The notes: generated by a model from the sequence alone, not told the origin. A DNA stretch of 64,000 nt from an uncultured Sterolibacteriaceae bacterium (GCA_937888595.1 CALARK010000021.1:310001-374000), one strand, 5' to 3'. Numbered from the stretch's first letter, positions 14,370-22,499 are shown. Numbers and translations are program-made.

Positions 14370-15218
14370 ATGAAAAAGATTGCTATCTACGCGACGATCC
14401 TCGCCCTCTCCGGCGGCGGTCTCTACTCCGTCGTCGCTGCCGAAAAGACAGCCGAACCGGCGGCAGCCGCGGCAACCACGGCAACCGAGGCCGCTACGGC
14501 CGCCCCCACGGAGCCCCTGGTCTGCTTCGAGAGCCGCAAGGGTGCCTCGGAAATCACCCAGCAGGACATCAAGCCCGGCTGGCCCAACGTCAAGTGCTCG
14601 CCGACCACGGGTGCGGCGCTCTGGTACGGCGACCCCTTCGAAGGCACCGTGCCGATGGGCAAGATGCCGGGACTGGAGAACCTCCCCGAGGGGCATGCGC
14701 TCGTCAAGCCGCGCTCCGAGAAGCTTGCCATCCTGCCGATGTGCGGCACCGCCTGCCACAATGGTGTCGGCCCCCAGTTCAATCCGCCGACGCTGCCGAA
14801 GGACAAGAAGCCGACGGCGATTCCGACCATGGAAGGCCTGGTACCCGACCTCGCGAATTTCCAGCACGGTCGCGGCCGCATCTGGTGCCTCGACTGCCAC
14901 CACACCACCCAGCGCAACAAGCTGGTCGACAACTTCGGCGATCCGGTCAGCTTCGACCAGCCCCAGTTGCTCTGCGGCAAGTGCCACGGCGACAAGCTGC
15001 GCGACTGGCGTGACGGCATCCACGGCAAGCGCATCGGCGAGTTCGCCAGCAACGGCAAGAAGCGCTGGTTCACCTGCACCGAATGCCACAATCCGCACAA
15101 CGTGCAGGACGGCGTCCGCAACCGCGGCTTCATCCAGCTGCAGCCCGAGCCATCGCCGCAGCTGCCCAGGGGCATGGCGAACGCCGACCACGAAAAAGTG
15201 CATCCCATTCCGCACTGA
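14370..15218 (+). CDS. Periplasmic multihaem cytochrome c (three CXXCH plus one CX3CH)
   Basis: 282 aa with an N-terminal signal (IAIYATILALSGGGLYSVVA) and an Ala/Thr-rich linker to about residue 48. Canonical haem sites are CLDCH (173-177), CGKCH (202-206) and CTECH (236-240). A fourth candidate, CGTACH (125-130), has three residues between the cysteines, a rare haem-attachment spacing. Extra cysteines at 52 and 76 could be axial ligands, as a Cys ligand is in DsrJ. It probably takes electrons from or to the NrfD-ferredoxin pair. The stop overlaps the next start (TGATG). Confidence 0.88.
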   Translation: MKKIAIYATILALSGGGLYSVVAAEKTAEPAAAAATTATEAATAAPTEPLVCFESRKGASEITQQDIKPGWPNVKCSPTTGAALWYGDPFEGTVPMGKMPGLENLPEGHALVKPRSEKLAILPMCGTACHNGVGPQFNPPTLPKDKKPTAIPTMEGLVPDLANFQHGRGRIWCLDCHHTTQRNKLVDNFGDPVSFDQPQLLCGKCHGDKLRDWRDGIHGKRIGEFASNGKKRWFTCTECHNPHNVQDGVRNRGFIQLQPEPSPQLPRGMANADHEKVHPIPH

Positions 15219-15646
15219 TGTCGGACTCACCTGACAAGCCCGCGCCGGTCCGGGGCGACCCCACCTGGGTCGCCCCCGCGCTGACGCGCGAGGAAAAGAC
15301 CCGCAATGTCGGGAAGACGCCGGTCTTCTTCGGGCCGCCGCTGGCGATCCTCACCGACGGCCAGAAGAACACCATGGAGATCAGCGGCGTGCTCAACCGC
15401 ACGGCCGAACGCTACCTCGAAATCCGGCGCCATCACGGCATCGCGCTCACCGAGCCGGAACGCCAGTGCATCGCCCACATTTGCAACATCGGCTTCATGT
15501 CGCCGCTGGAAATTACCGAACTGCCTTTCGAAGTGGGCCTGACCCGCTTCGAATGCGAAGGCCTCGACAAGGCCGCCCTGAAACGTAAACTCGAAGCCGC
15601 CAGCTTCGCCGACCTTGTCGTGATGGTCGAGTCGCTCGGCTTTTGA
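15218..15646 (+). CDS. Unknown soluble 142-aa protein coupled to the cytochrome gene
   Basis: The ATG at 15218 overlaps the cytochrome stop, so translation is probably coupled. No signal peptide or TM. The N-terminus is Pro-rich (DSPDKPAPVRGDPTWVAP), then KTPVFFGPPLAILTDGQ and a helical region with RYLEIRRHHGIALTEPERQCIAHICNIGF (two Cys four apart), ending LVVMVESLGF. It lacks the C-terminal Cys of DsrC, so a DsrC role is not supported. I do not recognise the family. Confidence 0.8.
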   Translation: MSDSPDKPAPVRGDPTWVAPALTREEKTRNVGKTPVFFGPPLAILTDGQKNTMEISGVLNRTAERYLEIRRHHGIALTEPERQCIAHICNIGFMSPLEITELPFEVGLTRFECEGLDKAALKRKLEAASFADLVVMVESLGF

Positions 15647-15665
15647 GAAGCAACCGACAGAACAC

Positions 15666-16070
15666 ATGACCCCCAACCGCGTGCACTGGGACCCGGCCTT
15701 CACGGTCGGGCACCCAGCCATCGACGAACAGCATCGCCACCTGCTCGAACAGTGCAACGCACTGGCCGACCTGTGCGCCGTCGACGGCGGCAACGCGCCC
15801 GCCGACGCGCGCTTCACGGCGACCTACGAACAACTGATGGCGGCGGCGCACGCCCATTTCGCCGCCGAGGAGGCGCTGCTGATCGCCAGCGCCCATCCCG
15901 GACTCGACGATTACCGCTGCGAAATCGAGGAATACGAATTCCTCGCCGCCGAAATCGCCACCACGGAAAATTTCGACAAGATCGAACTGCAGCGCTTTCT
16001 GGCGCTGTGGTGGCTCGGCCACATCCTCGGCGACGCCAGGAGGACGCGCGGCGAGGCGGGGCCTAGCTAG
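15666..16070 (+). CDS. Bacteriohemerythrin
   Basis: 134 aa, one hemerythrin four-helix domain. Di-iron ligands are visible in HPAIDEQHRHLLEQCN, in HAHFAAEEALL (H-x3-E pattern) and in WWLGHILGDAR near the C-terminus. Such proteins bind O2 or NO and can buffer oxygen for anaerobic enzymes. It is the last gene of the cluster, 20 bases after the unknown protein, and overlaps the convergent gene at 16063 by eight bases. Confidence 0.88.
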   Translation: MTPNRVHWDPAFTVGHPAIDEQHRHLLEQCNALADLCAVDGGNAPADARFTATYEQLMAAAHAHFAAEEALLIASAHPGLDDYRCEIEEYEFLAAEIATTENFDKIELQRFLALWWLGHILGDARRTRGEAGPS

Positions 16071-16440
16071 GCTCCAGCCGCAACTCGCAGCCGCATGCGG
16101 CGCACTGGCTGACGTAGTAGGCCGTGATGTTCGGGGAGGCGACGTGGTTTTTCGCCTGGCACGCCGGGCAAACGAAATCGGCGGTCATGCTCTTCGCCGC
16201 CCCGTTGCGGGTCTTGTAAAAATAAACGCCGACCAGCGGCGACGCCAGGATGCCCAGCGGAACGCTGACGAAGTGCACGCCCGGCAGGACCACCGACAGG
16301 ATTGCCGCGCCCAGCGTGATCAGGGAGGCCCTGATGCCCTTGTTGATGGCCTCCTGGCGCGTGTAGTACGCCAGCTGATAGCAGCCGACGGTTTCCTTGT
16401 CCGCTGCCTTCACCTGCAAGGAATGTGAAGTTGCTTCCAT
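16063..16440 (-). CDS. Two-TM zinc-ribbon-like membrane protein
   Basis: 125 aa. Residues 35-75 form two hydrophobic segments (SLITLGAAILSVVLPGVHF and VPLGILASPLVGVYFY). The C-terminal domain has CPACQ and, 22 residues later, CAACGC, a zinc-ribbon arrangement. No named family recognised. It is convergent with hemerythrin and overlaps its end. Confidence 0.7.
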   Translation of the reverse strand: MEATSHSLQVKAADKETVGCYQLAYYTRQEAINKGIRASLITLGAAILSVVLPGVHFVSVPLGILASPLVGVYFYKTRNGAAKSMTADFVCPACQAKNHVASPNITAYYVSQCAACGCELRLEPS

Positions 16441-16510
16441 CCGTTTCTTGATCCCGTACCTCGAGGCCCACTTTCAGTCCCCGGATTTTAAGGCAGTCGC
16501 ACCGCACGCT

Positions 16511-16573
16511 CTTCAAAACCGGGAGGGGCCGTCCAGCGGTCCCGGGCAGGTTCGACGCCCGCTCTCTTCCGCC
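16511..16573 (+). tRNA. selC: 3' half of tRNA-Sec (selC), truncated
   Basis: From the CTTCAAA anticodon loop (UCA) through the long variable arm (GGGGCCG...CAGCGGTCCC), the TTCGA T-loop and CTCTTCCGCC acceptor end, this matches the 3' part of bacterial selenocysteine tRNA closely. The 5' half is missing: no GGAAGAG acceptor strand or complementary anticodon stem occurs upstream. selC 3' ends are classic integrase targets, so this is most likely an attachment-site duplication left by an integrative element rather than a working tRNA. Confidence 0.75.
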
Positions 16574-16856
16574 CACCGCTCATCGACAGTCGATAGTGGC
16601 AGCACATCGCATCGATTCTGACAATCAATTGGTTCCATCGAAGTCCGATTGTTAGCATGACCATCGATGCCTGATGAACGGCGAAATGGAGGCCATGCCA
16701 TGCGATCCGAATACAGCCTTGCCGAAACGCTCATCGAACTGTTGGCTCTGTGGGCGGACGGCCACTGAATGCACAGCCGAAGAATGCCATGACGCAGCGA
16801 TCCGACACGACGGGTGGCAAACCCCGCTCCGGCCGTGAATTCCGCCTGCGACAGGC
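16574..16856. other. Intergenic stretch with no convincing gene
   Basis: Between the selC remnant and the peroxidase terminator. It has short inverted motifs around 16580-16600 (ATCGACAGTCGAT) and one micro-ORF (16700-16768). No integrase or transposase fragment is readable. Confidence 0.5.
16700..16768 (+). CDS. Possible 22-aa peptide
   Basis: ATG preceded by GGAGG nine bases upstream; amphipathic sequence MRSEYSLAETLIELLALWAD then GH. It may be the start of a decayed gene next to the selC remnant. Confidence 0.25.
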   Translation: MRSEYSLAETLIELLALWADGH

Positions 16857-16883
16857 AAAAAAATGCCCCGGCGAACCGGGGCA
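16857..16883 (-). terminator. Intrinsic terminator of the dihaem peroxidase gene
   Basis: Minus-strand 8-bp stem TGCCCCGG/CCGGGGCA with TTCG loop followed by seven T, 29 bases past the stop. Confidence 0.93.
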
Positions 16884-16911
16884 CCCTTTCCGTGGAAGGG
16901 GAAACGGAAAG

Positions 16912-17910
16912 TTACTTCGCGAACGGTGTCGGCTTCGGTGTGTTGTCACGCGAAGGCGGCAGGATCGGCAGACTGAAGATCGGCTGGTCGCCGGTCAGGG
17001 TCTTGAGGAAGGCGACGATCTGGGCGTTTTCCTTGTCGTTGAACTTCTTGCCGAGCTGCAGGCGGCCCATGATGTCCACCGCTTCCTTCAGCGTCCAGTA
17101 GGCACCATCGTGGAAGTAGGGGTAGGTCATTTCGATGTTGCGCAGGGTCGGGACCTTGAACATCATGCGGTCGGCGTCCTTGCCGGTCACGTCGGCACGG
17201 CCCTTGGCGGCCGCTGTGGTCTTGTAGGCCTCGAACAGACCCATCTTCTGGAAGGAAGCGCCGCCGAGCGCCTCACCGTTGTGGCAGGCGACGCAGCCGC
17301 TGTCCTGGAACAGCTTCCAGCCCGCCTGTTCGTCAGCGGTCAACGCGTCCTTCTTGCCGAGCAGATACTGGTCGAAGCGCGAGTTCGGGGTCACCAGGGT
17401 CTTCTCGAATTCGGCGATCGCCAGCGTCACCTGCTCGATGTCGATCTTGTCCTTGCCGAAGACCATCTTGAATTCGCGCACGTACTCGGGGATGGTCTCG
17501 AGCACGCCGACGGCGAGCTGGTGGGTGAAGCCCATTTCGCCCGGGTTGGCGATCGGGCCGCCGGCCTGTTCCTTCAGGTCGGCTGCACGGCCATCCCAGA
17601 ACTGGGCCAGGTTGAGGCTGGAATTCAGCACGGTGGGGGCGTTGATCGGGCCCTGTTGCCACTTGTCGCCGATCGAGGTCGGGATGTTGTCGGTGCCGCC
17701 CATCGACAGGTTGTGGCAGCTGTTGCAGGAGATGAAGCCGGACTTCGACAGGCGCGGATCGAAATAGAGCTTTTTGCCGAGCTCGACCATGCCGAGGTTG
17801 ATGTTGGCGGCCGGCTTGATCGGCTTGACCAGTTCCTGGGCATTGGCGACGGCAGCGCCAGCGACGGCACCGATGACTGCCAGGGAAGCGACGAGGGTAC
17901 GGATTTTCAT
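16912..17910 (-). CDS. ccpA: Dihaem cytochrome c peroxidase
   Basis: 332 aa periplasmic enzyme reducing H2O2 to water with electrons from small cytochromes. Signal peptide LVASLAVIGAVAGAAVANA; high-spin haem site CNSCH (62-66), electron-transfer haem site CVACH (206-210), and the conserved KVPTLRNIEMTYPYFHDG segment near the C-terminus. The ATG at 17908-17910 has AGGGAG upstream. It is divergent from oxyR across a 162-bp gap that contains a complete OxyR operator, so peroxide induction is likely. Confidence 0.95.
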   Translation of the reverse strand: MKIRTLVASLAVIGAVAGAAVANAQELVKPIKPAANINLGMVELGKKLYFDPRLSKSGFISCNSCHNLSMGGTDNIPTSIGDKWQQGPINAPTVLNSSLNLAQFWDGRAADLKEQAGGPIANPGEMGFTHQLAVGVLETIPEYVREFKMVFGKDKIDIEQVTLAIAEFEKTLVTPNSRFDQYLLGKKDALTADEQAGWKLFQDSGCVACHNGEALGGASFQKMGLFEAYKTTAAAKGRADVTGKDADRMMFKVPTLRNIEMTYPYFHDGAYWTLKEAVDIMGRLQLGKKFNDKENAQIVAFLKTLTGDQPIFSLPILPPSRDNTPKPTPFAK

Positions 17911-17949
17911 TGGGGACTCCCTTTACTAGTAAGAAATTGGGGGCAAAGC

Positions 17950-17971
17950 ATCTTGCGCAGTGCCGCAAGAT
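17950..17971. promoter_or_regulatory. 8-bp inverted repeat in the ccpA leader region
   Basis: ATCTTGCG and CGCAAGAT are perfect reverse complements with a six-base spacer, 40-60 bases upstream of the peroxidase start. Unassigned operator or mRNA hairpin. Confidence 0.45.
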
Positions 17972-18025
17972 ACCCCTACAATGCGCGTGGATGTTGACGT
18001 AAGTCAATGATTTTTAAGATGTTTT

Positions 18026-18062
18026 ATAGTTTTTGGCTATTTGCTGCATAGCCGTTTCCTAT
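18026..18062. promoter_or_regulatory. Complete four-half-site OxyR operator
   Basis: ATAG (18026), CTAT (18037), ATAG (18048) and CTAT (18059) follow each other with exactly seven bases between each, the 37-bp OxyR tetramer site. It lies 11 bases before the oxyR start codon and is shared with divergent ccpA. Confidence 0.88.
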
Positions 18063-18072
18063 ACGCACAGAC

Positions 18073-18975
18073 ATGAAACTTTCCTCATTGCGATACCTGG
18101 TCGCCTTCGCCGACGAAGGCTCCTTCAGCAAGGCCGCCGAGCGCTGCCATGTCAGCCAGCCGACGCTCAGCGTGGCGCTGCAGAATCTCGAAACCGAACT
18201 CGGCGTGTCCCTCATCGAGCGCAGCAAGGGCCACGTCGCGCTGACCGATCTCGGCTGGCAGGTCGTCGGCCAGGCGCGCAAGGCCCTCGACGAGACGCGC
18301 CGCATCGAGCAGGTCGCCCAACTCGGCAAGGACCCGCTGCACGGCAACTTCCGCCTCGGCGTCATCCACACCATCGGCCCCTACCTGCTGCCGGAACTGA
18401 TCGCCGCGATGAAGAAGGTCGCGCCCGACACGCACCTGTTCATCGAGGAGAGCATGACCGCGCTGCTCGCCGACTACCTCAAGTACGGCACGGTCGACGC
18501 GGCCATCATCGCGCTGCCCTTCGACATTCCCGGGATCAGGACGCACGCGCTCTACGACGAGCCGTTCGAGGTGGTCGTGCCGAAGGGGCATCCGTTCGCC
18601 AAGCGCAAGCAGATTCCCTCCTGCGACGTGCGCGGCGACGACGTGCTCGTCCTCAAGGCCGGCAACTGCTTCCGCGAACAGGTGCTCGACGCCTGTCCCG
18701 AGATCAGCCATGCCGAAGGCTCGACGCACGAAGGGCATTCCATCGAGACGGTACGCTGCATGGTGGCGTCGGGCTACGGCATCTCGGTGCTGCCGGCGGC
18801 CTCGTTGAGCGGCATCTACCGGAACGACCTGGTCGTGTCGATTCCTTTCGAGACGCCGGTTCCCTCACGGCGTGTGGCACTCGCCTGGCGCCAGGGATTC
18901 ACCCGGCCGCAGGCCATCGAGGCCATCATCCAGGCGGTCGGCATGATCGACAACCCGAGCTATCTGCACGTTTGA
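18073..18975 (+). CDS. oxyR: Peroxide-sensing LysR regulator OxyR
   Basis: 300 aa. N-terminal LysR winged helix (SFSKAAERCHVSQPTLSVALQNLE). The sensing cysteines are Cys199 and Cys208 in GNCFREQVLDAC, the same residue numbers and spacing as E. coli OxyR; oxidation to a disulfide activates DNA binding. The upstream operator abuts its own start codon, implying autoregulation. katG and ccpA in this window both carry matching sites. It is followed by a perfect repeat copy. Confidence 0.95.
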   Translation: MKLSSLRYLVAFADEGSFSKAAERCHVSQPTLSVALQNLETELGVSLIERSKGHVALTDLGWQVVGQARKALDETRRIEQVAQLGKDPLHGNFRLGVIHTIGPYLLPELIAAMKKVAPDTHLFIEESMTALLADYLKYGTVDAAIIALPFDIPGIRTHALYDEPFEVVVPKGHPFAKRKQIPSCDVRGDDVLVLKAGNCFREQVLDACPEISHAEGSTHEGHSIETVRCMVASGYGISVLPAASLSGIYRNDLVVSIPFETPVPSRRVALAWRQGFTRPQAIEAIIQAVGMIDNPSYLHV

Positions 18976-18978
18976 CCC

Positions 18979-19002
18979 GCCGTCCCGCCGGCGCCGACTT
19001 TT
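18979..19002 (-). repeat. 24-bp repeat, - orientation, perfect copy
   Basis: 24 of 24 matches, three bases past the oxyR stop; in the oxyR transcript it is GC-rich and ends TTTT. Confidence 0.95.
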
Positions 19003-19048
19003 GTTCCACGGGTGCTAAAGTGCGCGCTTCGCTTGATGCCCAGATGCC

Positions 19049-20617
19049 GTGCGCCTTTTCCGCCTTGCCAAGATCGCCCGCGTCGGCCTGAAGTTCGGCC
19101 TCGACCGCCTCATCCTCGAACACGACCCGAGCGGCCGCCTCGCGCTGCCGCTCGGCCTCGTCAACGCGCTGTGCTTCTGGCGCAGCCGCACCGACCTCGA
19201 AGCACCGCGCGGACAGCGCCTGCGCGAGGCGCTCGAAGCGCTCGGGCCGATCTTCGTCAAGTTCGGGCAGGTGCTGTCGACGCGCCGCGACCTGCTGCCG
19301 GCCGACCTCGCCGACGAACTGGCGCTGCTGCAGGACCGCGTGCCGCCCTTCCCGCCCGACCAGGCGATCGCCGAAATCGAGACCAGCTTCGGCCGCCCCC
19401 TGGCCGAGATCTATGCGAGCTTCGACCGCACACCGGTCGCCTCGGCCTCGGTTGCCCAGGTCCACTTCGCCACCCTGCCTGACGGCAAGGAGGTCGCCGT
19501 CAAGGTGCTGCGTCCCGGCATCGAACCGGTGATCGGGCACGACCTCGCGCTGCTCGATACCTTCGCCGGCCTGCTGGAGCGCTTCTGGTCCGATGGCAAG
19601 CGCCTCAAGCCGCGCGAGGTGGTGGCCGAATTCGCCAAGCATCTCGGCGACGAGCTCGACCTGATGCGCGAAGCGGCCAACTGCTCGCAGCTGCGGCGCA
19701 ACTTCACCGCCTCGCAGCTGCTGCTGGTGCCCGAAGTGCACTGGGACTACTGCACGCACGAAGTGATGACGATGCAGCGCATGCACGGCCTGCCGATCGG
19801 CCAGGTCGACCGCCTGCGCGCAGCCGGCATCGACCTGAAGGCGCTGTCGCGCGCCGGTGTCGAACTGTTCTTCACCCAGGTGTTCCGCGACGGCTTCTTT
19901 CACGCCGACATGCACCCGGGCAACATCCTCGTCTCGACCGACCCGGCCACCTTCAACCGCTACATCGCGCTCGACTTCGGTATCGTCGGCACGCTCACCG
20001 AAACCGACAAGAACTATCTCGCGATCAACTTCCTCGCCTTCTTCCAGCGCGACTACAAGCGCGTCGCCGAGGCGCACATCGAATCGGGCTGGGCGCCCAA
20101 AGACACCCGCGTCGACGAACTGGAAGCCGCGGTGCGCGCCGTCTGCGAGCCGATCTTCGACCGGCCGCTGAAGGAAATCTCGTTCGGCAAGGTGCTGCTG
20201 CGCCTGTTCCAGACCTCGCGCCGCTTCAACGTCGAGATCCAGCCGCAACTGGTGCTGCTGCAAAAGACCCTGCTCAACATCGAGGGCCTCGGCCGCATGC
20301 TCGACCCCGACCTCGACCTGTGGGACACCGCCAAGCCCTTCCTCGAACGCTGGATGCGCGAGCAGCTCGGCTGGCGCGGCCTCGTCAATCACGTGAAGAA
20401 GGAAGGCCCGCAGTGGGCCACCCTGTTGCCGCAGCTGCCGCGCTTGGCGCACCAGGCGCTGGCGCTGGCGCTGGCCGGCGAGCGCAGCGCTACGGTGGCG
20501 CACATCGCCCAGTTGCGGGAAGACGCCGCGGCGAGCCGGCGCCTGGCCCGCGCCGCCCTCGTACTTGCCGCCGCCGCAGTGCTGCTCGCAGCGACGCAGT
20601 TCCCGCAGTTCCTCTGA
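19049..20617 (+). CDS. ubiB: Ubiquinone biosynthesis kinase-like protein UbiB
   Basis: 522 aa ABC1/ADCK-type atypical kinase. Signature KFGQVLSTRRDLLP (KxGQ motif), ASVAQVHFA nucleotide-loop region, VKVLRPGI lysine, HADMHPGNIL catalytic segment and LDFGIVG metal-binding motif. The C-terminus has a hydrophobic membrane anchor (LARAALVLAAAAVLLAA). Required for coenzyme Q synthesis. GTG start at 19049. In many relatives ubiJ is adjacent; here ubiJ is 43 kb away at 63.6 kb. Confidence 0.95.
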   Translation: MRLFRLAKIARVGLKFGLDRLILEHDPSGRLALPLGLVNALCFWRSRTDLEAPRGQRLREALEALGPIFVKFGQVLSTRRDLLPADLADELALLQDRVPPFPPDQAIAEIETSFGRPLAEIYASFDRTPVASASVAQVHFATLPDGKEVAVKVLRPGIEPVIGHDLALLDTFAGLLERFWSDGKRLKPREVVAEFAKHLGDELDLMREAANCSQLRRNFTASQLLLVPEVHWDYCTHEVMTMQRMHGLPIGQVDRLRAAGIDLKALSRAGVELFFTQVFRDGFFHADMHPGNILVSTDPATFNRYIALDFGIVGTLTETDKNYLAINFLAFFQRDYKRVAEAHIESGWAPKDTRVDELEAAVRAVCEPIFDRPLKEISFGKVLLRLFQTSRRFNVEIQPQLVLLQKTLLNIEGLGRMLDPDLDLWDTAKPFLERWMREQLGWRGLVNHVKKEGPQWATLLPQLPRLAHQALALALAGERSATVAHIAQLREDAAASRRLARAALVLAAAAVLLAATQFPQFL

Positions 20618-20641
20618 AAAAGTCGGCGCCGGCGGGACGGC
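20618..20641 (+). repeat. 24-bp repeat, + orientation, perfect copy
   Basis: 24 of 24 matches. It begins directly after the ubiB stop codon (TGA then AAAA). Followed by GCC, so GGCGCC occurs at both ends and can pair. Confidence 0.95.
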
Positions 20642-20705
20642 GCCTTCTTTATAATCGCGCGCCATTCCAGCTTCCGCCGGGTGGCGGGCTTCGCGGGGGT
20701 CGCTC

Positions 20706-22166
20706 ATGCTCTTGTGGTTCGTCATCCTCTACCTGGTGGTGTCGGTCGGCATCGGCCTGTTCGCCGCGACGCGCGTGCATAACGCGCGCGACTACATCGT
20801 CGCCGGTCGCCACCTGCCCTTCCACATGGTGCTGGCGATGGTGTTCGCCACCTGGTTCGGCGCCGAAACGGTGCTGGGCATCTCGGCCACCTTCATCGAG
20901 GAAGGCTTTCGCGGCCTGATTTCCGACCCGCTCGGCGCCTCGCTGTGCCTGGTGCTGTTCGGCCTGATCTTCGCCCGACCGCTCTACCGCATGAACCTGC
21001 TGACGCTGGGCGACTTCTTCCGCATCCGCTACAACCGCCAGACCGAACTCATCCTATCCCTCTGCATCGTGCTGTCCTACCTCGGCTGGGTCGGTGCGCA
21101 GATGACGGCGCTGGGGCTGGTGTTCAATGTCCTGTCGGCCGGGGCGATCTCGACGCAGCAGGGTGTGCTGATCGGCGCCGGCGTGGTGCTCGTCTACACG
21201 CTCTTCGGCGGCATGTGGTCGGTGGCGCTCACCACCTTCGTGCAGATGATCGTCATCGTGCTCGGCCTGCTCTACGTCACCTGGATCGCCGGCGACATGG
21301 CCGGTGGCATCGGCACCGTGATCGCCCATGCGCAGGCCGCCGGCAAGTTCGAGTTCCTGCCGAAACTGGAGCCGCTCGACATGCTGGCCTGGATCGCCGC
21401 GCTGTTCACCATGATGCTCGGCTCGATCCCGCAGCAGGACGTGTTCCAGCGCGTCAATTCGTCGAAAAACGAACGCATCGCCGTGTGGGGCACCACCCTC
21501 GGCGGCGTCGGCTATTTCTTCTTTGCCGCGATCCCGCTGTTCCTCGCCTACACCGCCACGCTGATCGACGCCGCGCTGGTCGAGAAACTGATGGCCGAGG
21601 ATTCGCAGCTGATCCTGCCCAACCTGATCATCGGCTATATGCCGGTCACCGCGCAGATCATCTTCTTCGGCGCCCTGCTCTCGGTCATCATGTCGACCGC
21701 CTCGGGCACGCTGCTGGCCCCATCGGTCACCTTTTCCGAAAACGTGCTCAAGGGCTTCTGGAAGCACATGAGCGACCGCCAGCTGCTGCTGGCCACGCGC
21801 ATCACCGTCGCCGCATTCACCGGACTGGTCACACTGTACGCCCTCTCATCCGACACCAGCATCCACGGCATGGTGGAGAACGCCTACCGCATCACGCTGG
21901 CCGGTGCCTTCGTGCCGCTCGCCGCCGGCCTGTTCTGGAAGCGTGCCAACAACCTCGGTGCGACGCTCGCCATCGTGCTCGGCCTCGGTACCTGGCTGCT
22001 GTTCGAGCTGTTCGTGCCGGAAGGCGACATCGAGCCGCAACTGTTCGGCTTCATCGCCAGCGCACTGGGCATGCTCGCCGGCGGCCTGCTCGGCCCGCGC
22101 AACCCGCATCCGCCGCATGCCGGGCATGGACATGCTGCAGCCGAAACGCACCACGTAGCCCATTAG
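20706..22166 (+). CDS. Sodium:solute symporter family protein
   Basis: 486 aa, about 13 hydrophobic segments. SSS features: GRHLPFHMVLAMVFATWFGAETVLGIS in TM2 region, TLGDFFRIRYNRQTELI, YTLFGGMWSVALTTFVQ, and QDVFQRVNSSKNERIAVWG. The C-terminus is His-rich (PPHAGHGHAAAETHHVAH). Substrate not predictable; candidates are amino acids or organic acids. The ATG at 20706 follows GGGGG. TATAAT occurs at 20650-20655 as a possible -10. Confidence 0.9.
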   Translation: MLLWFVILYLVVSVGIGLFAATRVHNARDYIVAGRHLPFHMVLAMVFATWFGAETVLGISATFIEEGFRGLISDPLGASLCLVLFGLIFARPLYRMNLLTLGDFFRIRYNRQTELILSLCIVLSYLGWVGAQMTALGLVFNVLSAGAISTQQGVLIGAGVVLVYTLFGGMWSVALTTFVQMIVIVLGLLYVTWIAGDMAGGIGTVIAHAQAAGKFEFLPKLEPLDMLAWIAALFTMMLGSIPQQDVFQRVNSSKNERIAVWGTTLGGVGYFFFAAIPLFLAYTATLIDAALVEKLMAEDSQLILPNLIIGYMPVTAQIIFFGALLSVIMSTASGTLLAPSVTFSENVLKGFWKHMSDRQLLLATRITVAAFTGLVTLYALSSDTSIHGMVENAYRITLAGAFVPLAAGLFWKRANNLGATLAIVLGLGTWLLFELFVPEGDIEPQLFGFIASALGMLAGGLLGPRNPHPPHAGHGHAAAETHHVAH

Positions 22167-22207
22167 CATATACTCCGGCGTTCCTGACATACCCAGAAGG
22201 AACCATC

Positions 22208-22499
22208 ATGAAAAAATTGCTCGCCGCCGCTGCCGTCATTCTGGCCGGTCAATTCGCGTTCTCCGCCACCGCCTTCGCGGCCGATGAAAAGAAACCCACC
22301 CCCCAGCAGCAGCGCATGAAGGATTGCAATGCCGAGGCCAAGGGCATGAAGGGCCAGGAACGCAAGGACTTCATGAAGGGCTGCCTGTCCGGCAAGCAGG
22401 CCGAACGCAAGGAAGCCCGCAGCACTCAGCAGGACAAGATGAAGACCTGCAATGCCGATGCGAAGACCAAGGGCCTCACGGGCGACGCCCGCAAGGCCT

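Noticed and set aside
12031..15218. Nrf nitrite reductase operon
   Set aside because: No NrfA (no CWxCK haem site) or NrfB pentahaem; only the NrfC/NrfD-like parts are present.
15218..15646. DsrC/TusE identity for the unknown protein of the redox cluster
   Set aside because: The C-terminal Cys arm of DsrC/TusE is missing and the fold motifs do not match.
16460..16510. 5' half of selC
   Set aside because: No acceptor strand GGAAGAG and no strand pairing with the anticodon stem; only the 3' half is supported.
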